Positions 15,831-25,114 of a stretch of 64,000 bases of DNA are shown here, piece by piece. Location: contig JBQTJX010000021.1 of the NCBI GenBank assembly GCA_052386675.1, positions 65,914-129,913 on the forward strand, in the 5' to 3' direction. The translations under genes were made by a program, and so were the position numbers. The notes beneath the pieces are model-generated. The model saw nothing but the letters and a program-made list of their open reading frames with translations. It made no database searches and was not told the origin of the DNA. Positions within the stretch are counted from its first letter, which is position 1, and each line of letters opens with the position of its first letter. The stretch is from RBG-16-66-20 sp052386675 (GTDB lineage Bacteria > Pseudomonadota > Gammaproteobacteria > Burkholderiales > SG8-39).

Positions 15831-16970
15831 ATGCCTGTCGTCACCAACATCGCCGACCTGCGCGAGCTGTCGCGCCAGCGGATCGCCAAGGCCATCTTCG
15901 ACTACGTCGACCGCGGCGCCTATGACGAGGCCACGCTGCGCGCCAATCGCGAGGACCTCGAGGCGCTCAAGTTCCGCCAGCGGGTGGCGATCGACGTCGA
16001 CAACCGGTCCCTGGGCTCCACCATGCTCGGGGAACCGGTGGCGATGCCGGTGGCGCTCGCGCCGGTGGGATTGACGGGCCTGAACTGGGCCGACGGCGAA
16101 ATCCTGGCCGCGCGCGCCGCCGGGCGCTTCGGCATTCCCTACACGCTGTCCACCATGTCCATCTGCTCCATCGAGGACGTGGCCGGCGCGGTGTCCACGC
16201 CCTTCTGGTTCCAGCTCTACGTGATGCGCGACCGCGGCTTCGCGGCCTCGCTCATCGAGCGCGCGAAAGCGGCGAAATGCTCGGCACTGGTGCTGACCCT
16301 GGACCTGCAGATCCAGGGCCAGCGACACATGGACCTGAAGAACGGGCTTGCGGTGCCCCCGAAGCTCACGCTCGGGACGATGCTGGACGTGATGACCAAG
16401 CCGGGCTGGGCGCTCAACGTGCTGACCGGCCGGCGCAAGTCCTTCGGCAACCTGGAAGGGCGCATTCCGGACGCGAAGAGCCTCTCCACGCTGTCGCAAT
16501 GGATCGCGGGCCAGTTCGACCCGACGCTGTCCTGGAAGGACGTGGCCTGGGTGAAGAGCCTGTGGCCGGGCAAGCTGATCCTGAAGGGCATCCTCGACGT
16601 GGAAGACGCGAAGATCGCGGCCGACAGCGGCGCCGACGCCATCGTGGTGTCCAACCACGGCGGCCGCCAGCTGGATGGCACCGTGTCCTCCATCCGCGGC
16701 CTGCCGGAAATCGCGCAGGCGGTCGGTTCGAAGACCGAGGTCCTGTTCGACGGCGGCGTGCGCTCCGGGCAGGACGTGCTGCGCGCGCTCGCGCTGGGCG
16801 CGCGCGGCGTCATGATCGGCCGCGCCTACGCCTACGGCCTGGGCGCGCTGGGCGAGACGGGCGTGACGCAGGCGCTGGAGATCATCCGCAAGGAACTGGA
16901 TGTCACCATGGCCTTGTGCGGGATCAGGGATGTGAAGGACGCCAGCCCGGCCATACTGCGGCCGGCCTGA
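15831..16970 (+). CDS. lldD: FMN-dependent L-lactate dehydrogenase / alpha-hydroxyacid oxidase
   Basis: Membrane-associated flavoenzyme that oxidises L-lactate to pyruvate. Its 379 residues are almost identical in length to E. coli LldD. Motifs include ALAPVGLTGL, YTLSTMSICSIEDVA, WFQLYVMRDRGF, TLDLQIQGQRHMD and the catalytic SNHGGRQLDG with the active-site His, then FDGGVRSGQDVLRALALGA for FMN phosphate binding. The ATG at 15831 was chosen because the start region NIADLRELSRQRIAK matches family N-termini. It is divergent from the IclR regulator, which probably controls it. Confidence 0.9.
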   Translation: MPVVTNIADLRELSRQRIAKAIFDYVDRGAYDEATLRANREDLEALKFRQRVAIDVDNRSLGSTMLGEPVAMPVALAPVGLTGLNWADGEILAARAAGRFGIPYTLSTMSICSIEDVAGAVSTPFWFQLYVMRDRGFAASLIERAKAAKCSALVLTLDLQIQGQRHMDLKNGLAVPPKLTLGTMLDVMTKPGWALNVLTGRRKSFGNLEGRIPDAKSLSTLSQWIAGQFDPTLSWKDVAWVKSLWPGKLILKGILDVEDAKIAADSGADAIVVSNHGGRQLDGTVSSIRGLPEIAQAVGSKTEVLFDGGVRSGQDVLRALALGARGVMIGRAYAYGLGALGETGVTQALEIIRKELDVTMALCGIRDVKDASPAILRPA

Positions 16971-16983
16971 ATTTTCCAATCCC

Positions 16984-17886
16984 GTGGGGAACAACCTGGA
17001 GCGCTATGCCTGGCTGTCGGTCGCCGCGGCGCTCGCGACCATCGGCCTGAAGACCTGGGCCTGGCAGGCCACCGGCTCGGTCGGCCTGCTCTCGGATGCG
17101 CTGGAATCGCTGGTCAACCTCGCCGCGGCGCTGCTTGCGCTGTCCATGCTGCGCCTCGCGGCCTCGCCGCCGGACGCGGCGCACCCCTACGGGCGCTTCA
17201 AGGCCGAGTATTTCGCCAGCGGCATCGAGGGCGCGCTGATCGTGCTCGCCGCCGCGAGCATCGCCTGGGCCGCGGTGCCGCGCCTCGCCGCACCGCAGCC
17301 CATCGAGGCGCCATGGCTCGGCATCGCCATCTCGGTGGTGGCCTCCGCGGTGAACCTGGCTTGCGGGCTCCTGCTCATCTCCACCGGCAAGCGCATGCAC
17401 AGCATCGCGCTGGAGGCCGACGGGCACCACCTCATGAGCGACGTCTGGACCTCGGCCGGGGTCGTGGCGGGCGTGGCGCTGGTCGCGCTCACCGGCTGGC
17501 TGGTGCTCGACCCGCTGATCGCGATCGCGGTGGCGGTGCATATCGTCTGGACCGGGTTCCGCCTGATGCGCCGCTCCTTCACCGGCCTGCTCGATGCGGC
17601 GATCCCCGAGGCCGAACGGGCGGAAATCGAGAAAATCTTCGCCGAGTACCGGCCGCGCTACGGCGTCGAGTTCCACGCCCTGCTCACGCGCCAGGCCGGG
17701 GCGCGGCGCTTCATCTCCTTCCACCTGCTGGTGCCCGATGCCTGGCCGGTGGACCGCGCGCACCAGCTGTCCGAGGAAGTCGAGGAGCGCATCCGCTCGC
17801 TGGTGCCCAACGCCATCACGCTGAGTCACATCGAGCCGATTTCGCAGCCTTCGTCGTACGACGACATCAAGCTGGAGCGCTGGTAG
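16984..17886 (+). CDS. Cation diffusion facilitator family metal exporter
   Basis: Inner-membrane divalent cation/proton antiporter of 300 residues. Six transmembrane segments occupy about 10-205, with metal-site residues in LLSDALESLVNLAAA (helix 2) and ADGHHLMSDVWTS (helix 5). HPYGRFKAEYF sits in the loop between helices 2 and 3. A cytoplasmic domain of about 90 residues with late histidines follows (FISFHLLVPDAWPVD). The exact metal (Zn, Fe, Mn or Co) cannot be told. The GTG start lies 13 bp after lldD. Its end overlaps the convergent mnmC by 20 bp. Confidence 0.88.
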   Translation: MGNNLERYAWLSVAAALATIGLKTWAWQATGSVGLLSDALESLVNLAAALLALSMLRLAASPPDAAHPYGRFKAEYFASGIEGALIVLAAASIAWAAVPRLAAPQPIEAPWLGIAISVVASAVNLACGLLLISTGKRMHSIALEADGHHLMSDVWTSAGVVAGVALVALTGWLVLDPLIAIAVAVHIVWTGFRLMRRSFTGLLDAAIPEAERAEIEKIFAEYRPRYGVEFHALLTRQAGARRFISFHLLVPDAWPVDRAHQLSEEVEERIRSLVPNAITLSHIEPISQPSSYDDIKLERW

Positions 17887-19756
17887 GCCCGGGCAGGGCG
17901 GCGCCCGCGCCGCGCCGGCTCGCCCGCAGCGCGAAGCGCCCCGGGTCCAGCGCCGCGACGAGTTTGCGTTCCAGCGGCAGCGGCTCGCCCTCGAGCATCG
18001 AGGCCAGGAGTTCTCCCGCGATGCCGGACCAGATGAGGCCTCGCGAGCCGTAGGCGAATGCGCCAAATAATCCGGTGCCGCGCGCGTCATCGAGCGGGCC
18101 CACCAGCGGCAGCCGGTCGCGCACCGTGGCGCGGAACGCGACGCGGCCCTCGAGCCTCTCCGGATCCAGCCCGGCTCCGGCGCCCGGCAGCATGCGTTCC
18201 AGCCGCTCGAGGTTCCCCTCGTGGCTGTCCACGCGCGGCACGGGATCCTCGTCGTCGATGTCGTAGCTCGCACCGACCACCGAAATCCCCTCCACCGCGG
18301 GCAGCGCCATGCCCCCGCGCAGGACCACCGCCTTGAGCCCGGTGATACCGGGAACCAGGCTCAACTGCCCGCGCACGCGGCGAAGCGGAATCGACGGCTG
18401 CGGCGACAGGCGCAGCGCGTCGGCAGCGTTGGCGAGGATCACCACCGGCGCCTCGCCCAGCGTCGCGCCGCGCGCATCCTTCGCGATCCAATCCGTGCCT
18501 TCGCGGGAGAGTGAAACCACTTCGCGCTGCAAGCGCGGCCGCAGCCGCTCGCCGCAGGCCGCGAGCAGGGCGTTCACCAGCGAGCGCGGCTGGATCCAGC
18601 CCGATTCCGGAAACCATAGACCGCCGGTGGAGAGGGAAACCCCGGCGACCGTCCCGGCCTGCGCGGCGTCCAGCAGCTGGGCGAAGCCGGGCGGCGGGGC
18701 GAGCGCCTCAAGCGCGCGGCGTTGCGCCGATGCCTCGTCGCCATCGCGCGAGAGCTGCAGCAGCCCGCACTGGCTCCACGACAGGCCCTCGAGCGCGCGC
18801 CATTGCCTCAGCGCGTACAGGTACGCGGCGCGCGTCAGGCGCGCGAACAGGCTGTCGTCGGGGGTCATCACCGGATGGAAGGCGCCGGCATGGTTGCCGG
18901 AGGCTTCCGCCGCCGTGACCGGGTGGCGCTCCAGCAGCGTCACTTCCCAGCCGCGCGCAGCGAGGCGTTCGCAAGCGGCAGCACCTGCGACGCCGGCTCC
19001 GACCACGAGGACGCGGCGCTCGACGGGCGCGACGGCCTCCCGCTCGACGCGCCGCGGCGCAAGTTGCGCCACCAGCATCTCGCTCTTGCGCGCGAAGCCG
19101 CGGCGCTTTTCGGCGATGAAGCCGGCCTCGCGCAGTCCCTCGCGCACCACCGAGGCCACGCTCCAGGTCGCGGCGATCGCGCCCGGCGCGGCCAGCCGCG
19201 CGAGTTGCCGCATCACCGGCTGCGACCACATCGCCGGATTCTTCGCTGGCGCGAAGCCGTCCAGGTACAGGGCATCGGCGGCGAGGCTCAACTGCGGCAG
19301 CGTGTCGGCCACGTCGCCCAGCGCGAGCGTGAGGAAGACGCGGCCGCCGTCGAAGGCAATGCGATGCAAGCCCGGCACCAGCGTCGGCCAGTTCGAGCGC
19401 AGTTCCTCCGCGAGCGGCGCCAGCGCCGGGTAGGCCGCATGCAGGACCGCGAGGTCCTGCTCGGTGAACGGATGCTTCTCCACCGAGGCGAAATGCAGCC
19501 GCGCGCAGCGCGCCGGGTCGTCGCGCCAGGCCTGCCAGGTGGCGAGGAACGCGAGGCCAAAGCCGAAGCCGAGTTCGAGCACCGTGAACCGCGGCTTCTC
19601 CTGCCAGCGTTCCGGCAGCCCGGTGCCGCGGAGGAAGACGTGCTCCGCCTGCGCCGCGCCGCCCTCGGCGCTGTGATACAGGTCATCGTAGGTTTCCGAG
19701 CGCGGCGTGCCATCGGGCCCGAAGGCGAGGCGAGCTGGAACCAGGGGGCCGGGCAT
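17867..19756 (-). CDS. mnmC: tRNA mnm5s2U biosynthesis bifunctional protein MnmC
   Basis: Two-domain enzyme of 629 residues that completes 5-methylaminomethyl-2-thiouridine in tRNA wobble positions. The N-terminal part (about 1-230) is a SAM-dependent methyltransferase with ETYDDLYHSAEGG, VLELGFGFGLAFLATW and YLDGFAPAKNPAMW. The C-terminal part is an FAD-dependent oxidase starting with VLVVGAGVAGAAACERLA and containing GNHAGAFHPVMTPDDS. This order is the normal fused form (E. coli 668 residues). It converges with the CDF gene and is followed upstream on the same strand by mscS. Confidence 0.93.
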   Translation of the reverse strand: MPGPLVPARLAFGPDGTPRSETYDDLYHSAEGGAAQAEHVFLRGTGLPERWQEKPRFTVLELGFGFGLAFLATWQAWRDDPARCARLHFASVEKHPFTEQDLAVLHAAYPALAPLAEELRSNWPTLVPGLHRIAFDGGRVFLTLALGDVADTLPQLSLAADALYLDGFAPAKNPAMWSQPVMRQLARLAAPGAIAATWSVASVVREGLREAGFIAEKRRGFARKSEMLVAQLAPRRVEREAVAPVERRVLVVGAGVAGAAACERLAARGWEVTLLERHPVTAAEASGNHAGAFHPVMTPDDSLFARLTRAAYLYALRQWRALEGLSWSQCGLLQLSRDGDEASAQRRALEALAPPPGFAQLLDAAQAGTVAGVSLSTGGLWFPESGWIQPRSLVNALLAACGERLRPRLQREVVSLSREGTDWIAKDARGATLGEAPVVILANAADALRLSPQPSIPLRRVRGQLSLVPGITGLKAVVLRGGMALPAVEGISVVGASYDIDDEDPVPRVDSHEGNLERLERMLPGAGAGLDPERLEGRVAFRATVRDRLPLVGPLDDARGTGLFGAFAYGSRGLIWSGIAGELLASMLEGEPLPLERKLVAALDPGRFALRASRRGAGAALPGPTSAPA

Positions 19757-19770
19757 GCCGGCGTTCCGGA

Positions 19771-20598
19771 TCAGGCGCGCGCCGGGAGCATCCGCACTTC
19801 GCGCTGCGGCACCGGCGCGGGAATGCTGCGGCGGCGGAACGCCTCCAGGATGGCCTGGTTCACTTCGCTGGTGGCCAGGCCATAGTCGGGCACGTTCACC
19901 CAGGGCCCGACCGCGATCGCGATGCGGCCCTCGGCGAGGCGCTTCACCAGCACCACCGGCGCCGGGTCCTTCAGCACCCGCGCGTTGGCCTGCAGCACCT
20001 CCTGGATCGCCGCCTGCGCGGCGGCAAGGTCCGCGTCCCCGGCGATGCTCACCTCGACCCCGAGCTGCCGGATCTTGCCGAAATTGTGCAGGATCTCGCC
20101 GACGATGCGCCGGTTAGGGATGACGATGCGCGAGAGGTCCGGATGCCCCAGCGTGGTGTTGAACAGGCTGATGTCCAGCACCTCGCCTTCCTCGCTGGCG
20201 ATCGAGATGTAGTCGCCGACGCGGAACGGCCGGGTGAAGATGATGGTCAGGCCGGCGGCGATGTTCGAGAGCACGCCCTGCATGGCGAGCGCGACCCCCG
20301 CGCCGGCGATCCCGAGGCCCGCGATCAGCGGCAGCAGCTCGACGCCCAGGTTCTGCAGCGCCACGATGCCGAACAGCGCCAGCACGAAGATGCGCACCAG
20401 GCGCTCGATCAGCTGGCGCACCGGGGGCTCGAGCTGCAGGCGCGCCAGCAGCCGGATCGTGGCGCGGCCGGCCCAGCGGCCGGCGAAGTAGCCGGCGACC
20501 AGGATCGCGATCGCCACCACCAGTTTCGGGCCGAACTTCATCGCCAGGTCGATGGCGGTAACGCGGACCTGGTCCAGTGCCTGCAGCGGTTCTCCCAT
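19771..20598 (-). CDS. MscS-family small-conductance mechanosensitive channel
   Basis: Inner-membrane channel of 275 residues that opens on hypo-osmotic shock. Three hydrophobic segments lie between residues 18 and 130. The pore helix is the Gly/Ala-rich GLGIAGAGVALAMQGVLSN, followed by IFTRPFRVGDYI and the beta domain with RIVIPNRRIVGEILHNF. The start MGEPLQALDQ at 20598 was chosen because the longer in-frame reading crosses nhaA in another phase. It is probably co-transcribed with nhaA (11-bp gap), grouping two genes for ion and osmotic homeostasis. Confidence 0.9.
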   Translation of the reverse strand: MGEPLQALDQVRVTAIDLAMKFGPKLVVAIAILVAGYFAGRWAGRATIRLLARLQLEPPVRQLIERLVRIFVLALFGIVALQNLGVELLPLIAGLGIAGAGVALAMQGVLSNIAAGLTIIFTRPFRVGDYISIASEEGEVLDISLFNTTLGHPDLSRIVIPNRRIVGEILHNFGKIRQLGVEVSIAGDADLAAAQAAIQEVLQANARVLKDPAPVVLVKRLAEGRIAIAVGPWVNVPDYGLATSEVNQAILEAFRRRSIPAPVPQREVRMLPARA

Positions 20599-20609
20599 GG
20601 GGCTTCCTT

Positions 20610-21764
20610 TCAGGTGGGTTTCGGCAGCGTCAGCCGGAGCAGAGCATAGCCGCCCAGCGCCGCGGCGAGCGAACCGGCAAGGATGCCCAGGCGCGTCTGC
20701 ACCACGTATTCGGCGCCGGTGGACTCGAATGCCAGGCCGGCGATGAACAGGCTCATGGTGAAGCCGATGCCGCACAGGACGGCGATCCCGAGCAGCGAGC
20801 CCCAGTTCGCGCCGGCGGGCATGGCGGCGAGGCGCAGGCGGATGGCAAGCGCGCTGACGCCGAACACGCCCAGCGTCTTGCCGGCGAGCAAGCCGGCGGC
20901 GATGCCAAGCGGAACCGGCTCGAGGAACGAGGCCGGCGACACGCCCGAGAGCGCGACGCCGGCGTTGGCGAAGGCGAACAGCGGCAGGATGGCGTAGGCG
21001 ACCGGCGGATGCAGGTCGTGCTCCAGCATGCGCGCCGGCCGCTTCGGGATGAAGAGGGCAAGCGCGACCCCGGCCAGCGTGGCGTGCACGCCGGACTTGA
21101 GCACCGACACCCACAGCACCAGTCCCACCAGCAGGTAGGGCGCGGCGCGCTTGACCCCGGCGCGATTGAGCACCGCGAGGCCGGCCAGCGCGAGCGCCGC
21201 GGTGCCCAGGGACACGCCGGAGAGGTCCGCGGTGTAGAAGAGGGCAATGATCACGATGGCGCCGACATCGTCCAGGATCGCGAGCGTGAGCAGGAACACC
21301 TTGAGGCCCACCGGCACGCGATTGCCCAGCAGCGACAGCACGCCCAGGGCGAAGGCGATATCCGTGGCCGCGGGAATCGCCCAGCCATGCAGCGTCACCG
21401 GATCGCCCCAGTTGATCCACGCATAGATCGCGGCGGGCGCGGCCATGCCCCCGGCGGCGGCAAGCGCGGGCAGCACCACCTGCGAAGGCGTCGAGAGCTC
21501 GCCCTCCTGTGCTTCGCGCTTCAGTTCCAGCCCGACCAGGAAGAAGAACACCGCCATCAGGCCGTCGTTGATCCACAGCAGCAGCGGCTTGGCGATCTGC
21601 AGCGCGCCGACGCGAACCTCGACAGGCGTGTCGAGGAATCCGGCGTAATACCCCTCCAGCGGCGAATTGGCCAGGCCCATCGCCAGCGCGGCGGCGAGCG
21701 CGAGCAGGATGCCACCAGCCGACTCGAGCGCGAGGAAGTCCTTCATGGCGACGATGACCCGCAT
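20610..21764 (-). CDS. nhaA: Na+/H+ antiporter NhaA
   Basis: Inner-membrane antiporter of 384 residues (E. coli 388) with about eleven hydrophobic segments. The ion-binding pair is in LAILDDVGAIVIIALFYT (two adjacent Asp). AATDIAFALGVLSLLGNRVP carries the upstream Asp of the discontinuous helix, and LKREAQEGELS is the periplasmic loop after LVGLELK. It imports protons and expels sodium for pH and salt homeostasis. It is divergent from mmsA with a 41-bp gap. Confidence 0.92.
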   Translation of the reverse strand: MRVIVAMKDFLALESAGGILLALAAALAMGLANSPLEGYYAGFLDTPVEVRVGALQIAKPLLLWINDGLMAVFFFLVGLELKREAQEGELSTPSQVVLPALAAAGGMAAPAAIYAWINWGDPVTLHGWAIPAATDIAFALGVLSLLGNRVPVGLKVFLLTLAILDDVGAIVIIALFYTADLSGVSLGTAALALAGLAVLNRAGVKRAAPYLLVGLVLWVSVLKSGVHATLAGVALALFIPKRPARMLEHDLHPPVAYAILPLFAFANAGVALSGVSPASFLEPVPLGIAAGLLAGKTLGVFGVSALAIRLRLAAMPAGANWGSLLGIAVLCGIGFTMSLFIAGLAFESTGAEYVVQTRLGILAGSLAAALGGYALLRLTLPKPT

Positions 21765-21770
21765 ATGGCT

Positions 21771-21776
21771 TACAGT
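21771..21776 (+). promoter_or_regulatory. Possible -10 box of mmsA
   Basis: TACAGT at 21771-21776, 29 bp before the mmsA ATG, with a GGAGAG Shine-Dalgarno in the intervening bases. The -35 would fall in the start of nhaA and was not resolved. Confidence 0.35.
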
Positions 21777-21805
21777 AGCGCAATCACCGCACGGAGAGTT
21801 GCCGC

Positions 21806-23311
21806 ATGAACAAGCCCGCCGACCTGAAGCTCGCCACCGTCCCCGCCTGGATCAACGGCAAGGCCGTCCTGCCGGCGGGACGCATGGGGAACGTCTACAA
21901 CCCCGCCACCGGCCAGGTGACCAAGCAGGTGCCGTACTGCGACGCCGCCGCGATCGACGCCGCGGTCAAGGCCGCCGCCGCCGCGCTGCCGGAGTGGCGC
22001 GATGCCTCCATCCTGCGCCGCGCGCGCGTGATGCAGAAGTACCTGCAGCTGCTGCAGGCGAACCAGAAGGACATCGCCCGGCTCATCACGGAGGAACACG
22101 GGAAGACCCTGCCCGACGCCATGGGGTCGGTGCAGCGCGGTATCGAGGTGGTGGAATTCGCCTGCGGCATCCCGCAACTGCTCAAGGGGGAGTATTCCGA
22201 AAACGTCGGCACCGCGGTGGATACCCACACCGTGCGCCAGCCGGTGGGCGTTTGCGCCGGCATCACGCCGTTCAACTTCCCTGCCATGGTGCCGCTGTGG
22301 ATGTTCCCGATGGCCATCGCCTGCGGCAACACCTTCATCCTGAAGCCCTCGGAGAAGGTGCCCTCGGCTTCGATCCGCATGGCCGAGTTGTTCAAGGAAG
22401 CCGGCCTGCCCGACGGCGTGTTCAACGTGGTGCACGGGGACAAGTCGGCGGTGGAGGCGATTCTCGCGCATCCGGGCATCGCCGCGGTGAGCTTCGTGGG
22501 CTCGACGCCGATCGCGAAATTCATCTACGAGACCTGTGCGCGCAACGGCAAGCGGGTGCAGGCGCTGGGCGGAGCGAAGAACCACGCCGTGGTGCTGCCC
22601 GATGCGGACCTGGAGTTCGCCGCCGATGCCTTGATCGGCGCGGGCTACGGCTCGGCAGGCGAGCGCTGCATGGCGATTTCTGCCGTGGTGGCGGTGGGCG
22701 CGGCCGCCGATCCGCTGGTGGCGCTGATCAAGAAGAAGGCGCAGGCGATCAAGGTCGGCCCGGGCGACCAGGACGGCATGGACATGGGGCCGCTGGTGAG
22801 CGCCGAGCACCGCGACAAGGTCGCCGGCTTCATCACGCAGGGCAAGAAGGAGGGCGCCACGCCGGTGCTGGACGGCAGCACGCCGCCGGTGAAGGAGGGC
22901 TACTTCCTCGGCGCCACGCTGTTCGACAACGTGAAGCCGGGCATGGAGGTCTACAAGAACGAGATCTTCGGCCCGGTGCTGGCGGTGCTGCGCGTGGAGA
23001 CGCTGGACGAGGCGATCGCGCTGGTGAACGCCAATCCCTACGCCAACGGCACCGCCATCTTCACCGAGTCCGGCGGCGCGGCGCGGCGCTTCGAGAACGA
23101 AGTCCAGGTCGGCATGGTCGGCATCAACGTGCCCATTCCGGTGCCGGTGGCGTTCTACTCCTTCGGCGGCTGGAAGAACTCCCTGTTCGGCGACCTGCAT
23201 GTGCACGGCATGGAGGGGGTGAAGTTCTACACCCGCACCAAAGTCGTCACGACGCGGTGGCCACATCAGGACACGCCCGCTCCCGGGCTCAACATGCCGA
23301 CACTGGGATAG
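21806..23311 (+). CDS. mmsA: Methylmalonate-semialdehyde dehydrogenase (acylating)
   Basis: CoA-dependent NAD aldehyde dehydrogenase that converts (methyl)malonate semialdehyde to propionyl- or acetyl-CoA in valine, inositol or beta-alanine catabolism. The 501 residues match the family. The catalytic cysteine lies in AGYGSAGERCMAISAVVAVG. The MmsA-specific GITPFNFPAMVPLWMFPMA is present in place of the GPWNFP of other aldehyde dehydrogenases, together with GGAKNHAVVLPDAD. No companion valine-pathway gene is next to it; the downstream gene at 23314 begins 2 bp later. Confidence 0.92.
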   Translation: MNKPADLKLATVPAWINGKAVLPAGRMGNVYNPATGQVTKQVPYCDAAAIDAAVKAAAAALPEWRDASILRRARVMQKYLQLLQANQKDIARLITEEHGKTLPDAMGSVQRGIEVVEFACGIPQLLKGEYSENVGTAVDTHTVRQPVGVCAGITPFNFPAMVPLWMFPMAIACGNTFILKPSEKVPSASIRMAELFKEAGLPDGVFNVVHGDKSAVEAILAHPGIAAVSFVGSTPIAKFIYETCARNGKRVQALGGAKNHAVVLPDADLEFAADALIGAGYGSAGERCMAISAVVAVGAAADPLVALIKKKAQAIKVGPGDQDGMDMGPLVSAEHRDKVAGFITQGKKEGATPVLDGSTPPVKEGYFLGATLFDNVKPGMEVYKNEIFGPVLAVLRVETLDEAIALVNANPYANGTAIFTESGGAARRFENEVQVGMVGINVPIPVPVAFYSFGGWKNSLFGDLHVHGMEGVKFYTRTKVVTTRWPHQDTPAPGLNMPTLG

Positions 23312-23313
23312 CC

Positions 23314-24246
23314 ATGGCGTCGCGGCGCGGGTTCCTGGGTTTCGCCGCCGCGATGGGCGCGGGCGCCCTTGCCTGGGCTCCCGGCGCGGCGGCGATCGGG
23401 GAAGGGCGACCCAGCAGGACGGCGCTTGGGGCTGCGCGCCATCGGGCAGTCCACCAGATCCTCGAGTATCCGCGCGTGTTCGACGACCCCCTCGCCCTGC
23501 GTATCATCGGCGCGGATGAGGCGCTCGCGGTGCGCGCGTTCCTCGAACTGGAGCAATCGCCCCGCGCTCGCGCCATGCGCGCCTTCCTCGCCATGCGCAG
23601 CCGCTATGCGGAGGACGGCCTTGCGGAGGCGGTCGATCGCGGCGTGCGCCAGTACGTGGTGCTGGGAGCGGGTTTGGATACCTTCGGCTATCGCAACCCG
23701 CACGACTGGCGCGGATTGACCGTGTACGAGGTGGATTTCCCGGCCACGCAGGAGTGGAAGCGTCGCCGGCTCGCGGAGGCGTCGATCGATGTCCCCGGTT
23801 CGCTGCGCTTCGCGGCGGTGGATTTCGAGCGGCAGACCATTGCGGAGGGCCTGCGTGCCGCCGGCTTCCGGGCCGACCGGCCGGCCTTCGTTTCGATGCT
23901 CGGCGTGGTGATGTACCTCAGCCGTGCGGCGGCGATGGAAACGCTGGGCTGGGCGGGCCGGCTCGCCCTGGGCAGCGAAATGGTGTTCGACTTCATGCTG
24001 CCGGCAGAATCGCTGGGCGCCGCGGAGCGGCGCTCCCGCGCGCGCTCGGCTGCCGGCGTGGCGCGCATCGGCGAGCCCTGGGTGACCGCATTCGATCCGG
24101 GCGGCCTCGCGGCCGAGCTGCGCGGCCTCGGGTACGGGCGCACCGCCGTGCTGGACACCGACCAGGGCAACGCCCGCTACTTCGGGAAGCGGGACGACGG
24201 CTTCCGGCTCCGGGGCTCGGGCCGTATGATGGCGGCGCAGGTCTGA
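23314..24246 (+). CDS. SAM-dependent methyltransferase (LCMT/TIGR00027-like) with Tat-type N-terminus
   Basis: Protein of 310 residues. Residues about 35-300 match the leucine-carboxyl-methyltransferase-like group, with HRAVHQILEYPRVFDDPLA, QYVVLGAGLDTFGYR (SAM-binding motif I) and VYEVDFPATQEWKRRRL. The oddity is the N-terminus: SRRGFLGF followed by an Ala/Gly-rich hydrophobic stretch ending GAAAIG has the form of a twin-arginine export signal, unexpected for a SAM-using enzyme. It starts 2 bp after mmsA, so it is probably co-transcribed. Substrate unknown. Confidence 0.8.
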   Translation: MASRRGFLGFAAAMGAGALAWAPGAAAIGEGRPSRTALGAARHRAVHQILEYPRVFDDPLALRIIGADEALAVRAFLELEQSPRARAMRAFLAMRSRYAEDGLAEAVDRGVRQYVVLGAGLDTFGYRNPHDWRGLTVYEVDFPATQEWKRRRLAEASIDVPGSLRFAAVDFERQTIAEGLRAAGFRADRPAFVSMLGVVMYLSRAAAMETLGWAGRLALGSEMVFDFMLPAESLGAAERRSRARSAAGVARIGEPWVTAFDPGGLAAELRGLGYGRTAVLDTDQGNARYFGKRDDGFRLRGSGRMMAAQV

Positions 24247-24268
24247 ACCCACCCTGGGAGGGAAATTC

Positions 24269-25114
24269 ATGAAATCGGTCGCGATTGCGCTGGGCGCAGC
24301 GTTCCTTCTGTGCGCCTGCGCCGGTACCACGGAACGCCCGCCCGCCGTCGAGCGCATGTACGTCATCGACTGCGGCGAGAACCACGTCAAGGACGTGTCG
24401 CGCTGGACCCCGGGCCTGAACGCCGGCATCCCGCATGTGTTCGGCAACCACTGCTACCTGATCCGGCACGCAAAGGGCTGGATGCTGTGGGACAGCGGCA
24501 ACCCGGACCGCCTCGCCGCGCTGCCCAAGGGGCTCACGAACCCCCAGGGCACGATCACCGCGTTCATGAAAAAGCCGCTCGCCGAGTCGCTGAAGCAACT
24601 GGGCGTGGCGCCGGCGCAGATCCAGCACTTCGCGCTGTCGCACTACCACGGCGACCATTCCGGCAACGCCAACCTGTTCGCGGCCTCCACGCACTACATG
24701 CAGGCGGCGGACCACGACGTCGTATTCGGCAAGGAACCGCAGAAGTTCGGCGTCGCGGTGGCCAATTTCGAGAAGCTGCGCGGCGCGAAGACGGTGAAGC
24801 TCAACGGCGACCACGACGTCTTCGGCGACGGCTCGGTCCTGATCAAGTCCGCGCCCGGCCACACCCCGGGCCACCAGGTGCTGGTGGTGCGCCTGCCCAA
24901 GTCCGGCCCGGTGATGCTGTCCGGAGATATGGTCCACCTGGGCTACAGCTGGGCGAACCGCATCGTGCCTTCATTCAACTATGACATCGCGCAAAGCGGC
25001 CGCACCATCGACGCCATGAAGGACTACGCGCAGAAGACCGGCACGAAGCTGTGGATCAACCACGACAAGGAGCAGCACGCCTCGATTCCCAAGGCGCCTG
25101 CGTTCGTCGAATGA
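24269..25114 (+). CDS. Lipoprotein metallo-beta-lactamase-fold hydrolase (AHL-lactonase-like)
   Basis: Secreted metallo-hydrolase of 281 residues. The N-terminal signal ends in a lipobox-like LLCAC with the probable lipidated Cys17. The dinuclear zinc motif is in LSHYHGDHSGN, with a later GHTPGHQ and Asp in LSGDMVHLG. This set resembles quorum-quenching N-acyl-homoserine lactonases and related lactonases, but the substrate is an inference from fold only. Its stop overlaps the next ATG (ATGA), coupling it to the TAXI-type protein. Confidence 0.8.
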   Translation: MKSVAIALGAAFLLCACAGTTERPPAVERMYVIDCGENHVKDVSRWTPGLNAGIPHVFGNHCYLIRHAKGWMLWDSGNPDRLAALPKGLTNPQGTITAFMKKPLAESLKQLGVAPAQIQHFALSHYHGDHSGNANLFAASTHYMQAADHDVVFGKEPQKFGVAVANFEKLRGAKTVKLNGDHDVFGDGSVLIKSAPGHTPGHQVLVVRLPKSGPVMLSGDMVHLGYSWANRIVPSFNYDIAQSGRTIDAMKDYAQKTGTKLWINHDKEQHASIPKAPAFVE

